Source: Prevotella sp. (GTDB taxonomy: Bacteria > Bacteroidota > Bacteroidia > Bacteroidales > Bacteroidaceae). From it: a stretch of DNA of 49,291 nt. Shown here one piece after another: positions 24,139 to 32,385 of the stretch. The notes under the pieces are model-generated. The model was not told the DNA's origin, searched no databases, and worked only from the letters and a program-made list of their open reading frames with translations. A program made the translations under genes and the position numbers. The stretch covers positions 1 to 49,291 of the forward strand of contig JAFVGZ010000038.1 in assembly GCA_017478025.1 (NCBI GenBank). Reading direction: 5' to 3'. The stretch's first letter is position 1; the number at the start of each line of letters is the position of its first letter.

Positions 24139-24669
24139 TCAGTTCATCTTTGTCATGTGATAGCCCATCCTGTGCAGCTGTACGGCAGTACCGAACAGGT
24201 ACAACTGGCGCAGGCAGGTGACGTAGGCATAGAAGGCCTCCTTCGTGCCGGGCTCTATCTGCTGGTGCATCAGGGCGTTGTGTACCCGTGAGGCACATTC
24301 GCCGACAAGCCGGTCTGTTGCTGCGTAGTCATCGCCTTTCAGCAACAGCACCTCCTCGCGTATATATTCGTCCATGTTGTCATAGCCCCGCTGGTCCCTG
24401 AGATAGGCATAGAGGTCGGGCAACTTGGAGTAGATGTCCCATTCGGTATCCCAGCATTTGGCAACGGCCATACCGAGATACATCATCCAGCCGAGCGAGG
24501 CAGTAGGGTAGGCATTGAATTCCCTTATGCCGTCAGGGATGTAGGCCTGAGCGATGTCATCCCATTTTTCTTCTACGTCGGGGCATTCGGGCAGACGTTC
24601 ATCCACCTCCTTCATGGAAAGGAGATACTGATGCAGATCCTTGTTGAGCAGTTCTTCAAATTTGTCCAT
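24139..24669 (-). CDS. Conserved hypothetical protein
   Basis: This is a 176-residue soluble protein starting MDKFEELLNKDLHQYLLSM. The composition is acidic and helical with many aromatics (WMMYLGMAVAKCWDTEWD and similar). There is no signal peptide, no membrane segment and no motif I can name. I believe similar proteins occur across Bacteroidales. An in-frame ATG at 24717 would start upstream of the -7 element, so 24669 is preferred. It faces the nitroreductase gene across a shared promoter region. Confidence 0.75.
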   Translation of the reverse strand: MDKFEELLNKDLHQYLLSMKEVDERLPECPDVEEKWDDIAQAYIPDGIREFNAYPTASLGWMMYLGMAVAKCWDTEWDIYSKLPDLYAYLRDQRGYDNMDEYIREEVLLLKGDDYAATDRLVGECASRVHNALMHQQIEPGTKEAFYAYVTCLRQLYLFGTAVQLHRMGYHMTKMN

Positions 24670-24687
24670 ATTGTTCAAGTTTGTCTG

Positions 24688-24735
24688 CAAAGGTAGATAT
24701 TTTTTTTGAAGAATCAAAATGTTTCGTTACCTTTG
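24688..24735. promoter_or_regulatory. Symmetrical face-to-face divergent promoters
   Basis: Plus strand: TTTG at 24705-24708, 19 bases, TACCTTTG at 24728-24735. Minus strand: TTTG (CAAA at 24715-24718), 19 bases, TACCTTTG (CAAAGGTA at 24688-24695). The two promoters use identical -7 boxes and interleaved -33 boxes, so the two polymerases would compete for the same DNA. Confidence 0.75.
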
Positions 24736-24763
24736 CAGAAAAGTTTTAATAATCAGAAGTAAT

Positions 24764-25474
24764 ATGACCATACAGGAAGCTATACAGGCCCGCCACAGCG
24801 TGAGGGCATACAAGGATCAGCCATTGACTGAGGATGTAGTCAAAGAGCTGCAGGAGAAGATTGCGGAACTGAACAGGGCAGGAGGGCTTAGGATGCAGCT
24901 CATCCTGAATGAGCCAAAGGCGTTTCAGGGCACTCTGGCAAAATACGGCAAGTTCCGTAATGTAGGCAATTACATCGTCGTGATAGGCAAGAAGGCCGAT
25001 GACCTTGATGAGCGTGCCGGCTACTATGGTGAGCAGCTGGTGTTGTATGCTCAGATGCTGGGGCTGAACACCTGCTGGGTGGGGCTGAGCTACTCAAAGG
25101 TGCCGGGAACGTATGTGCTGGATGAGGACGAGAAGATTGTGTGCTACATCGCTATCGGCTATGGTGAGACGCAAGGCACGGGTCACAAGATAAAGACCGT
25201 GGACCAGGTGAGCCGCTCAGCCGTGGCGCAGCAAGGGTCGGAAAAGGGTGACACCCCCTCATGGTTCACGAAGGGCGTAGAGGCAGCCCTGCTTGCCCCA
25301 ACAGCAGTTAATCAGCAGAAATTCTCGTTTGAGTATCTGGGCATGAGTGGCACTCGCCATCAGGTAAGGGCAAAGAAAGGATTCTCCATAATCGGCTACA
25401 CACAGCTGGATCTGGGCATCGCCAAGTGTCATTTTGAGATAGGTGCCGGCAAGGAAAACTTTGAGTGGGTGTGA
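24764..25474 (+). CDS. Nitroreductase family protein
   Basis: This is a 236-residue FMN-dependent oxidoreductase. MTIQEAIQARHSVRAYKDQPL is the classic N-terminal flavin-binding segment with Arg at RHSVR. NYIVVIGKKADDLDERAGYYGEQ, the LGLNTCWVGLSY motif and APTAVNQQKFSFEY complete the tandem-like nitroreductase fold, resembling the TM1586-type subfamily. The likely function is NAD(P)H-dependent reduction of quinones or nitro compounds. The start at 24764 is chosen because the promoter -7 box at 24728-24735 lies within the longer open frame. Confidence 0.9.
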   Translation: MTIQEAIQARHSVRAYKDQPLTEDVVKELQEKIAELNRAGGLRMQLILNEPKAFQGTLAKYGKFRNVGNYIVVIGKKADDLDERAGYYGEQLVLYAQMLGLNTCWVGLSYSKVPGTYVLDEDEKIVCYIAIGYGETQGTGHKIKTVDQVSRSAVAQQGSEKGDTPSWFTKGVEAALLAPTAVNQQKFSFEYLGMSGTRHQVRAKKGFSIIGYTQLDLGIAKCHFEIGAGKENFEWV

Positions 25475-25583
25475 AGGTGTGCTAAGCCATAGGTGGCAAG
25501 GTATCTGTCCACTTTATAGTGACGGTAATGACAGAGGATAACACTCACAAGAATCAATGGGACGGATAGATTGATTCATAGCA

Positions 25584-25640
25584 AAATAGCGGGAACCCGT
25601 GCCGACATCCTTGGCTACAGGTTCCCGCTATTTGTTTCTC
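25584..25640. terminator. Bidirectional terminator hairpin
   Basis: A 14-base perfect stem, AAATAGCGGGAACC (25584-25597) with its complement at 25620-25633, separates the nitroreductase gene from the convergent HEPN/MNT pair. T-rich sequence follows on both strands. Confidence 0.85.
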
Positions 25641-25652
25641 CATATTTGTAAA

Positions 25653-26027
25653 TTATACCGCTACGCCCGTGCGCATCACCTCGCGATAGATGGGCGAGTC
25701 CTCACCGTTCTCCAGGAGGATGGGCTCTATATAGAGGCTCACTTTGTCAACGTCGTGGCAGAGACTTGACGAGGTGTCCCACCAAGTGCCTTCTTCTATT
25801 TTGGGAACGATGACAGCGACATCAATGTCGCTCCATTCGTTAGGGCAGTCCTTAGCATAGGAACCGAACATCATCACCTTCGTAGCAGGGTCAAAGCGTG
25901 GGGCAATGACTTCCTTGTAGCGACGCACCAACTCCAAGGCAAACTCCTTGGGCAGAATTCCTCGTATGGTGAGAGGCGTAAAACCTATTGGGTCGATGAC
26001 TTTTCCTTTATTTTTTCGAGTATCCAT
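25653..26027 (-). CDS. MNT-type nucleotidyltransferase, probable antitoxin of a HEPN/MNT pair
   Basis: This 124-residue minimal nucleotidyltransferase has the core motif MFGSYAKDCPNEWSDIDVAVIV, i.e. GS at residues 55-56 and catalytic Asp67/Asp69. In characterised HEPN/MNT (HepT/MntA) modules the MNT protein neutralises the HEPN RNase, in some cases by AMPylating it. The gene overlaps the upstream HEPN gene by 43 bases in another frame. The N-terminus (MDTRKNKGKVIDPIGF) is longer than minimal MNTs and lies within this overlap. Confidence 0.85.
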   Translation of the reverse strand: MDTRKNKGKVIDPIGFTPLTIRGILPKEFALELVRRYKEVIAPRFDPATKVMMFGSYAKDCPNEWSDIDVAVIVPKIEEGTWWDTSSSLCHDVDKVSLYIEPILLENGEDSPIYREVMRTGVAV

Positions 26028-26398
26028 GCGTGCAATTGCTTTGTGGTTTCTAATATATCTGACGTGTTTTCACGGTTGAGTGTGCGGGCCACCTCATCCT
26101 TGAATTCCTGATAGCGCGCTTCAATGTTCAGAGGCTTAATAGTTTCCAGAAATTTCAGTTGTTCCACACTCATCTTTGTATAAAGACCGCAGCCCTGAGC
26201 TATCTTCTTGTGGTCGTGAATGTAAGGTGGGTCATCATCGCGGCATACACACCAATAGCATTTCAGCATCTTTTCCACCACCTGATGGCACATGAAGCCA
26301 ACATAGAGCCAATGACCAGTCTTATAGAGATCCTCGGCCACGCTCAAGTCTTCAGCCACGATGCTGAGCCATTTGTCTGCTCTGTTCTTGTTTGCCAT
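25985..26398 (-). CDS. HEPN domain protein, probable toxin of a HEPN/MNT pair
   Basis: This 137-residue helical protein matches the HEPN family. DKWLSIVAEDLSVAEDLYKTG is followed by FMCHQVVEKMLKCYWC, then HDHKKIAQGCGL. HEPN toxins cut RNA through an Rx4-6H motif. Here I find only R-x7-H (CRDDDPPYIH), so the nuclease motif is not canonical and activity is uncertain. Open frame extends to 26512, but the ATG at 26398 gives the normal start and lies downstream of a TACCTTTG box on the minus strand (26429-26436). Confidence 0.82.
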   Translation of the reverse strand: MANKNRADKWLSIVAEDLSVAEDLYKTGHWLYVGFMCHQVVEKMLKCYWCVCRDDDPPYIHDHKKIAQGCGLYTKMSVEQLKFLETIKPLNIEARYQEFKDEVARTLNRENTSDILETTKQLHAWILEKIKEKSSTQ

Positions 26399-26428
26399 AT
26401 TCGTGTCACTCAATACGTTTATCGTTGG

Positions 26429-26436
26429 CAAAGGTA
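26429..26436 (-). promoter_or_regulatory. -7 element for the HEPN/MNT operon
   Basis: The minus strand reads TACCTTTG, about 31 bases upstream of the HEPN start codon. No convincing -33 element was found. Confidence 0.5.
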
Positions 26437-26621
26437 CAAAGAATAATTGAGATATATTTCGCTTTTGCAGAAAAAAATGAAAAAAACATGAGCGTGTCTT
26501 ATGTGAAAACACCAGAAAGGACGGAAAAATGGAACAATGACGGCCTCTGCTGGGGGTGATTTTCCAAAGTGCTGAAAATCAGATTGGTAGGTGCGGGCGT
26601 TACCCCGGCATTCTGAAAGCA

Positions 26622-26709
26622 TAACTTTCAGGGGGTAATAGAGTAACTTTTAGGGGATAATGGAGTAACTTTTAGGAGGTAAAAGACCTGCTATTAGAGG
26701 GTAAAAGAC
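26622..26709. repeat. Second 22-base tandem array with AGTAACTT core
   Basis: Four units of 22 bases start at 26622, 26644, 26666 and 26688. Units 2 and 3 are preceded by GAG, so GAGTAACTT appears as in the 21999-22130 array; units 3 and 4 end TAAAAGAC. The roughly 500-base gap between the HEPN gene and tRNA-Leu holds this array, the 44-base array and no ORF I would support. Confidence 0.85.
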
Positions 26710-26776
26710 CTGCTTTTGCAACGTGCTGATTATCAGGCTGCTGCGAAGTGCGGCAGATTGTTCTGTTTTTCCCCTC

Positions 26777-26887
26777 TGTGATTACGGTAACAAGTAGCGT
26801 TATCTTATGGCGAGTGTCGCTGTGATTACGGTAAAAAATGCCGTTATGTTATGACGGGTGTCGCTATGATTACGGTAACAAAATTCG
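26777..26887. repeat. 44-base tandem repeats, two and a half copies
   Basis: Units at 26777-26820 and 26821-26864 share the frame TGTGATTACGGTAA...TTATG...GGTGTCGC. A partial third copy runs to about 26887, eight bases before the 3' end of tRNA-Leu. Confidence 0.9.
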
Positions 26888-26894
26888 TGAGGGG

Positions 26895-26976
26895 TGCGCC
26901 TGACAGGACTCGAACCTGCACATCGTAAGACAATAGATCCTAAGTCTATCGCGTCTACCAATTTCGCCACAGGCGC
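26895..26976 (-). tRNA. tRNA-Leu (anticodon TAG)
   Basis: The minus strand folds into a class II tRNA: acceptor GCGCCTG/CAGGCGC, anticodon loop CTTAGGA within the ATAGA/TCTAT stem, a long variable arm and a GGTTCGAGTCC T-loop. The discriminator is A73, as expected for leucine. CCA is not encoded. Confidence 0.95.
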
Positions 26977-27072
26977 ATGGGGATTTTTAGCTGAAATGCT
27001 GTAAAAGCGACGCCAAAGGTACGACTAAAATCTGAAATATGCAAGGAAAGTGTAAAAAAAATATGCAAAAAG

Positions 27073-27104
27073 TTTGTCAGAACGAAAAAAATGTGCTACC
27101 TTTG
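27073..27104 (+). promoter_or_regulatory. Promoter for tRNA-Cys
   Basis: TTTG at 27073-27076 and TACCTTTG at 27097-27104 are 20 bases apart, about 65 bases upstream of the tRNA. Confidence 0.7.
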
Positions 27105-27169
27105 CACCCGCATTCCAGTTAAGGGAAGCCCGCAATCATCCATAGGGCAAATGAGAAAGGACTCGAAAC

Positions 27170-27241
27170 GGTGCGTTGGATGAGCGGTTTAGTCCCCGGT
27201 CTGCAAAACCGGTCAGGGCGGTTCGACTCCGCCACGCACCT
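27170..27241 (+). tRNA. tRNA-Cys (anticodon GCA)
   Basis: Acceptor GGTGCGT/ACGCACC, anticodon loop CTGCAAA on a CCGGT/ACCGG stem, T-arm GGCGGTTCGACTCCGCC and discriminator U73. CCA is not encoded. Confidence 0.95.
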
Positions 27242-27271
27242 CTACAAGCCTCTTGTGAATAAAGAGAATGA

Positions 27272-27305
27272 AGAACCTGCCAGTAATGAGCAGGTTCTTT
27301 TTTTG
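27272..27305 (+). terminator. Rho-independent terminator after tRNA-Cys
   Basis: A nine-base stem AGAACCTGC/GCAGGTTCT (27272-27280 and 27290-27298) is followed by a run of T. Confidence 0.9.
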
Positions 27306-27329
27306 GTATTGCCTGTAAAAGGGAGGGGC

Positions 27330-27458
27330 GGGACTCACGGGTAAACCGCGAGGCACTCGATAGGGGAACGAGGACCGCTGATTGGGAATAGGGGCGCGAA
27401 TGGGAGCGGGGGCACAGTTGAGGGACTCGCGGGTAAACTGCGAGGCACTCGATAAGGG
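27330..27458. repeat. Two 37-base direct repeats 92 bases apart
   Basis: Copies at 27330-27366 and 27422-27458 share GGGACTC-CGGGTAAAC-GCGAGGCACTCGATA with three or four differences. No ORF is supported in this 630-base gap between tRNA-Cys and nrdD. Confidence 0.85.
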
Positions 27459-27537
27459 TGGTGTATATAATAAATGTACGCGCGCGTAAGGGGCTGTGGG
27501 GATGATGTGAGGTGGTGGCGCAAGGCGGTATGGAAAC

Positions 27538-27628
27538 GATGGAAAGGCCTCCTATGGGGTGATGGAAAGGTCTTCAGGTGGTGATGGAAAGGTCTTAAGG
27601 GTGATGGTGAAAAGGCCTTTTGGGGGGT
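27538..27628. repeat. Degenerate GATGGAAAGG tandem repeats
   Basis: Four units of 20-26 bases (27538, 27561, 27583 and 27603) carry GATGGAAAGG(C/T)CTT. They lie upstream of the nrdD promoter. Confidence 0.75.
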
Positions 27629-27740
27629 GGAGAAAAATTATTCAAATACTTCTCTTTTGGTAATCTATTGGAAATAATAAATTTAGGCATTTTACTTGTA
27701 TATATGTGGTAGTGGGAAGGTAAAAATAATTTGTTAAATG

Positions 27741-27772
27741 TTTGGCTGAATGAAAAAATATATATAACTTTG
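27741..27772 (+). promoter_or_regulatory. Promoter for nrdD-nrdG
   Basis: TTTGG at 27741-27745 and TAACTTTG at 27765-27772, with 20 bases between TTTG and TAAC. A leader of about 95 bases follows, with a GTTTTC/GAAAAC inverted repeat near 27817-27834. No clear NrdR box was seen. Confidence 0.7.
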
Positions 27773-27874
27773 CAAACGCAAAAAAGATAATTCTCTAACC
27801 GTGTAATGTGATGAAAGTTTTCAAAAAGGAAAACTCTTGTCGCAAAAAAAATAAAAAAGTTTTCCAAAAGAGCA

Positions 27875-30022
27875 ATGATGGAGCTACAGAAATTTACCAT
27901 CACAAAGCGTGATGGCTCAAGAGATGCCTTCTCTCTTGACAAGATTATGAACGCCATAATCAAGGCGTTTGAAGCAGTTGAGGAACCCTTCAACGTGTCG
28001 AGCATCTCTAAGATTATCAGTCACTTAGACATTCAGGATGAGATCACCGTAGAGGACATTCAGAACCAAGTGGAGATTGCGCTGATGCGTGAGGGCTACT
28101 ATAAGGTGGCAAAGAGCTTTATGCTCTACCGCCAGAGCCACACGGAGGATCGTGAGACATTGGAGAAGTTGAACTTTTTGACAGACTACATGGAAGCAAC
28201 CAATGCTGCAACTGGCTCAAAGTTTGACGCTAATGCCAATGTGGAGCATAAGAATATCGCTACGCTGATAGGTGAGTTGCCAAAGTCAAACTTCATCCGT
28301 CTGAACCGTCGTCTGCTGACTGACCGTATCAAGAAGATGTATGGCAAGGAGCTGGCAGACAAGTATATCGACATGCTGACCCACCACTTTATATATAAGA
28401 ATGACGAGACCAGCATCGCTCCCTACTGCGCATCCATCACGATGTACCCTTGGCTCATCAACGGTACAACGGCAATAGGCGGCAACTCTACTGCTCCTAC
28501 GAACCTGAAGAGTTTCTGTGGCGGGTTTGTGAACATGGTCTTCATTGTCAGCTCCATGCTTTCGGGCGCATGTGCTACACCAGAGTTCCTCATGTATCTG
28601 AACTACTTCATCGGCAAGGAGTACGGCATAGACTATTGGAAGGATCCGGACAGAATAGTAGATCTCTCCATCCGTCAGCGCTCTATAGACAAGGTGATTA
28701 CCGACTGCTTTGAGCAGATAGTATATTCCATCAACCAGCCGACAGGTGCCCGCAACTTCCAGGCAGTATTCTGGAATGTGGCATACTACGACAAGTTCTA
28801 CTTTGAGTCTCTGTTCGGCAACTTCTACTTCCCCGATGGCAGCCAGCCAGACTGGAACGGCCTCTCGTGGCTGCAGAAGCGCTTCATGAAGTGGTTTAAC
28901 AAGGAGCGCACGAAGACTGTCCTCACATTCCCTGTAGAGACGATGGCGCTGCTGGCCGACAATGGCGAGTGCCGCGACAAGGAGTGGGGTGACTTTGCTG
29001 CCGAGATGTATGCGGAGGGCCATAGCTTCTTCACCTATATGAGTGACAATGCGGACTCTCTGTCATCATGCTGCCGTCTGCGCAACGAGATACAGGACAA
29101 CGGCTTCTCATACACGCTGGGCGCAGGTGGCGTCAGCACAGGTTCTAAGTCGGTACTCACGATAAACCTGAACCGTTGCGTGCAGTATGCCGTGAACAAT
29201 GGCCGCGACTACAAGCAGTTCCTGGAAGAGGTGATAGACCTCTGTCACAAGGTGCAGCTGGCATACAACGAGAACTTGAAGGTGCTGAAGGATCACGGCA
29301 TGTTGCCGCTCTTCGACGCAGGCTATATCAACATGAGCCGCCAGTACCTCACGATAGGTGTCAACGGACTGGTAGAGGCAGCCGAGTTCATGGGACTAAA
29401 GATTACAGCCAACGAGAAGTATAAGGAGTTCGTGCAGGGCATCCTGACTATCGTAGAGAGGCTCAACAAGCAGTATCGCACTAAGGATGTGCTCTTCAAC
29501 TGTGAGATGATTCCTGCCGAGAATGTTGGCGTGAAGCACGCTAAGTGGGATCGTGAGGATGGCTATTTCGTACCGCGTGACTGCTACAACTCTTACTTCT
29601 ACGTAGTAGAGGACCAGTCGCTCAACATCATCGACAAGTTCAAGCTGCACGGCGCTCCATACATAGAGCACCTCACCGGCGGCAGCGCGCTCCACATGAA
29701 TCTGGAGGAGCACCTGTCAAAGATGCAGTACAAGCAGCTGCTGAAGGTGGCAGCCAAGGAGGGATGTAACTACTTCACATTCAATATCCCGAACACAATC
29801 TGCAACAATTGCGGTCACATAGACAAGCGCTATCTGCATGAGTGTCCGGAGTGTCACTCCAGCAACGTGGACTATATGACACGTATCATAGGCTATCTGA
29901 AGAGAGTCAGCAACTTCTCTGCAGCTCGTCAGAAGGAGGCAGCACGCCGCTTCTATGCCGGCTCAGACAGAATGGGTCAGCACGATGCAGTAGCTGTAGA
30001 GCAACAGATGAAGGTGAGCTAA
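27875..30022 (+). CDS. nrdD: Anaerobic ribonucleoside-triphosphate reductase NrdD
   Basis: This glycyl-radical enzyme makes dNTPs without oxygen. An N-terminal ATP-cone (residues about 4-95, KFTITKRDGSRDAF start) senses dATP/ATP. The catalytic barrel includes GGFVNMVF and SSCCRLRN with active-site cysteines. The C-terminal zinc site has NNCGHIDKRYLHECPECHSS. The radical Gly is Gly673 in TRIIGYLKR. The length of 715 is normal. The start is the first of two ATGs, and the second at 27878 is equally possible. nrdG follows three bases later. Confidence 0.96.
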   Translation: MMELQKFTITKRDGSRDAFSLDKIMNAIIKAFEAVEEPFNVSSISKIISHLDIQDEITVEDIQNQVEIALMREGYYKVAKSFMLYRQSHTEDRETLEKLNFLTDYMEATNAATGSKFDANANVEHKNIATLIGELPKSNFIRLNRRLLTDRIKKMYGKELADKYIDMLTHHFIYKNDETSIAPYCASITMYPWLINGTTAIGGNSTAPTNLKSFCGGFVNMVFIVSSMLSGACATPEFLMYLNYFIGKEYGIDYWKDPDRIVDLSIRQRSIDKVITDCFEQIVYSINQPTGARNFQAVFWNVAYYDKFYFESLFGNFYFPDGSQPDWNGLSWLQKRFMKWFNKERTKTVLTFPVETMALLADNGECRDKEWGDFAAEMYAEGHSFFTYMSDNADSLSSCCRLRNEIQDNGFSYTLGAGGVSTGSKSVLTINLNRCVQYAVNNGRDYKQFLEEVIDLCHKVQLAYNENLKVLKDHGMLPLFDAGYINMSRQYLTIGVNGLVEAAEFMGLKITANEKYKEFVQGILTIVERLNKQYRTKDVLFNCEMIPAENVGVKHAKWDREDGYFVPRDCYNSYFYVVEDQSLNIIDKFKLHGAPYIEHLTGGSALHMNLEEHLSKMQYKQLLKVAAKEGCNYFTFNIPNTICNNCGHIDKRYLHECPECHSSNVDYMTRIIGYLKRVSNFSAARQKEAARRFYAGSDRMGQHDAVAVEQQMKVS

Positions 30023-30025
30023 CGG

Positions 30026-30490
30026 ATGAAATATGTTAATACGGGCGTGGTCTTTCAGGAAGTTCCTGATGAGGTCACGCTCTCTATAAATATATCCAAC
30101 TGCCCTTGCCACTGCATGGGGTGCCACAGCGAATACCTGTGGGAGGATATCGGCGAGCCGCTCAATGCAATGTCGCTTGACGTGATGCTGAAGGAATATG
30201 GGCATGACGTCACGTGTGTGGCATTCATGGGCGGAGACGCTACGCCCGCTGAGGTTGATGAGTTGGCAAAGTGGATGAGAACGCACTATCCGGACCTGAA
30301 GGTGGCGTGGTATAGCGGCAGGCCCATGCTGAGTCACAGCATACATCTGGAGAATTTTGACTATGTCAAACTCGGTCCGTATGTGGAATCTATGGGTCCC
30401 CTGAATGTGAAGACCACAAACCAACGTATGTATAAGGTTGCGAAAGACCTGACATTGAAAGATATTACAAAGAAATTTTGGAAGAAGTGA
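30026..30490 (+). CDS. nrdG: Anaerobic ribonucleotide reductase activating protein NrdG
   Basis: This radical SAM enzyme generates the glycyl radical in NrdD. The iron-sulfur motif CxxxCxxC is C26-PCH-C30-MG-C33. FMGGDATP corresponds to the SAM-binding GGE-like segment (GGD here), and the end YKVAKDLTLKDITKKFW is typical. At 154 residues it is the minimal radical SAM fold. It starts three bases after nrdD, and its end overlaps the start of kdsA. Confidence 0.94.
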   Translation: MKYVNTGVVFQEVPDEVTLSINISNCPCHCMGCHSEYLWEDIGEPLNAMSLDVMLKEYGHDVTCVAFMGGDATPAEVDELAKWMRTHYPDLKVAWYSGRPMLSHSIHLENFDYVKLGPYVESMGPLNVKTTNQRMYKVAKDLTLKDITKKFWKK

Positions 30491-31296
30491 AACCATTGTC
30501 TCCGATATTCATAGCCGGTCCTTGCGTGATAGAAAGCGAGGAACTGCTTGACGTTGTGGCACAGAAGCTGAAAGACATCAGCCTGCGCCTGGGGGTGGAG
30601 ATAATCTTCAAGGCGTCATTCGACAAGGCAAACCGCACGAGCCTGCAGTCCTTCAGAGGACCGGGAATGGAGAAGGGCCTGCAGATGCTGGCAGATGTGA
30701 AGAGCCGCTACGGACTGCGGATACTCACCGACATACATGAGCATTGGCAGGCGGCACCCGTGGCAGAGGTGGCAGATGTGTTGCAGATACCTGCTTTCCT
30801 GTGCCGGCAGACGGACTTGCTCGTGGCAGCAGCCAGAACGGGACGGACCGTGAATATCAAGAAGGCACAGTTTCTCAGCGGGCGTGACATGCGTTACCCC
30901 GTGGAGAAGGTGCGCGGGACATGGAAAAAGATGGAAGAGGAACAGGCACCACAGACGGCAGGCAACGAAGAGGGACGCGACGTGTGGCTGTGCGAGCGGG
31001 GCAATACGTTCGGATATAATAACCTGGTGGTGGATTTCAGAAACATCCCAGACATGCTGGATATCGTGCCCCGCGTGGTGATGGACTGCACCCATAGCGT
31101 TCAGAGGCCGGGTGGGGGAGAAGGCTTTACCGCAGGAGACCGCCGCTTTGTGCCAGCTATGGCATTGGCAGCAAAGGCTTTCGGGGCAAATGGGTATTTC
31201 ATGGAGGTGCATCCCGAGCCGGACAAGGCGCTCTCTGACGGACCGAATATGCTGCCCCTTGACGAGCTGGAGAGTCTGATAGCTCGTCTGATTTAA
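30487..31296 (+). CDS. kdsA: 3-deoxy-8-phosphooctulonate synthase KdsA
   Basis: KdsA condenses phosphoenolpyruvate with arabinose-5-phosphate to form KDO-8-P for lipopolysaccharide. FIAGPCVIES, FKASFDKANRTS, the AFLCRQTDLL segment and VNIKKAQFLS identify the family, with further motifs in ERGNTFGYNNLVVD and EVHPEPDKALSDGP. An acidic/basic insert (GTWKKMEEEQAPQTAGNEEG) sits between the QFLS and ERG motifs where other KdsAs are short. The start is either the GTG at 30487, overlapping the nrdG stop as GTGA, or the TTG at 30478. Confidence 0.92.
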   Translation: MKPLSPIFIAGPCVIESEELLDVVAQKLKDISLRLGVEIIFKASFDKANRTSLQSFRGPGMEKGLQMLADVKSRYGLRILTDIHEHWQAAPVAEVADVLQIPAFLCRQTDLLVAAARTGRTVNIKKAQFLSGRDMRYPVEKVRGTWKKMEEEQAPQTAGNEEGRDVWLCERGNTFGYNNLVVDFRNIPDMLDIVPRVVMDCTHSVQRPGGGEGFTAGDRRFVPAMALAAKAFGANGYFMEVHPEPDKALSDGPNMLPLDELESLIARLI

Positions 31297-31380
31297 GCAT
31301 AGGAAGCAAGGGAACGATACTTCCGAAACACATGTCGTATAGAATTTCGAGAAACAGAATAGAATATACAAGGAAAGTAA

Positions 31381-32331
31381 ATGATTCATTTGGCAGAGAA
31401 TGGCGTGAAAAGCCAGCAGCAATCCACACAATCCAACGGGACGGGCAGGAAGGACGGAATAAAAGAACCGAACCTGCTGCGTGCCACGACATTACGTATT
31501 CAGGCCTTACTGTTGGCTTGTATATTGTTATCGGGCATTACCGGCTGCATGGATCGTGGCACAAAGCCTGAGGCACTCCCGCTGGAGGACAGTACAGCCG
31601 TTGACTCCATAGAGAGTGATTCTATTGTGGATATGGTAGAGAGTGAGCCGATGCCATCAGCTGCCGACGAGCTGTTTGACGACTTCTTCTTTAACTATGC
31701 CGCCTCAAGAAAGGTGCAGAAGGATCGTACACATTTCCCGCTGCCCGTGATAACGTATGGTAAGCGGAGCGTAATGCAGGCAGAGCAATGGAAGCGCGAG
31801 AACTTCTTCATGGTGCAGGGATATTACATCCTGGTATTCAATAAGGCTACCCAGCTGGAACTGATGAAGGACACGGCGGTGGGTAACGTGATAGTAGAGC
31901 GCATAGCAATGGCACGTGAGAAGGTCACACGATGGTATTTCGCGCGCGAGAGGGGACTGTGGAAACTGGATTCTATAGACCATATCTCGCTGCGTCAGTA
32001 TCCTGACGAGCACTTCATGCGTTTCTATAACCGCTTTGTGAATGATTCCCTGTTCCAACAGCAATCCTTGGCAGAGGTAATATCCTTTACCGGTCCGGAC
32101 CCAGATGATGACTTCTCAACTATGACGGGAGACATAATGCCGGAGCAATGGCCTATGTTCAAACCATGGTTGCCATCGGGTACATTATATAATATAAGGT
32201 ACGGGAAGGCTCCTTATCCCGTTTCGGGAGTGAGGTTCTTCTTTATCAGAGGCATTGCCAACGGACTTCAGACAGACCTTGTGTTCACTCGCAAAGAGAA
32301 GACTTGGCGCCTAAAGAAGGTGACAATGTAA
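31381..32331 (+). CDS. DUF4348 lipoprotein
   Basis: This 316-residue protein carries a late lipoprotein signal. A polar N-terminus of about 38 residues precedes the hydrophobic stretch ALLLACILLSGITGC (acylated Cys near residue 56). The body, with ELFDDFFFNYAASRKVQKDR, FPLPV and the repeated F-W-L pattern RGLWKLDSIDH, matches the Bacteroidales DUF4348 family. Function is unknown; an envelope location is likely. No better start codon lies closer to the signal sequence. A GGCGGG/CCCGCC hairpin (32386-32408) follows. Confidence 0.82.
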   Translation: MIHLAENGVKSQQQSTQSNGTGRKDGIKEPNLLRATTLRIQALLLACILLSGITGCMDRGTKPEALPLEDSTAVDSIESDSIVDMVESEPMPSAADELFDDFFFNYAASRKVQKDRTHFPLPVITYGKRSVMQAEQWKRENFFMVQGYYILVFNKATQLELMKDTAVGNVIVERIAMAREKVTRWYFARERGLWKLDSIDHISLRQYPDEHFMRFYNRFVNDSLFQQQSLAEVISFTGPDPDDDFSTMTGDIMPEQWPMFKPWLPSGTLYNIRYGKAPYPVSGVRFFFIRGIANGLQTDLVFTRKEKTWRLKKVTM

Positions 32332-32385
32332 GGACAGCATCGTAAAGAGTCTTACGTCAAAGTCCCTATAAAAAACAAACATCGC

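Noticed and set aside
26895-27241. Integrated element between tRNA-Leu and tRNA-Cys
   Set aside because: No integrase, no duplicated tRNA end and too little space. The tRNAs are simply divergent neighbours.
27817-27834. NrdR operator before nrdD
   Set aside because: The GTTTTC/GAAAAC inverted repeat does not match the NrdR box pattern.
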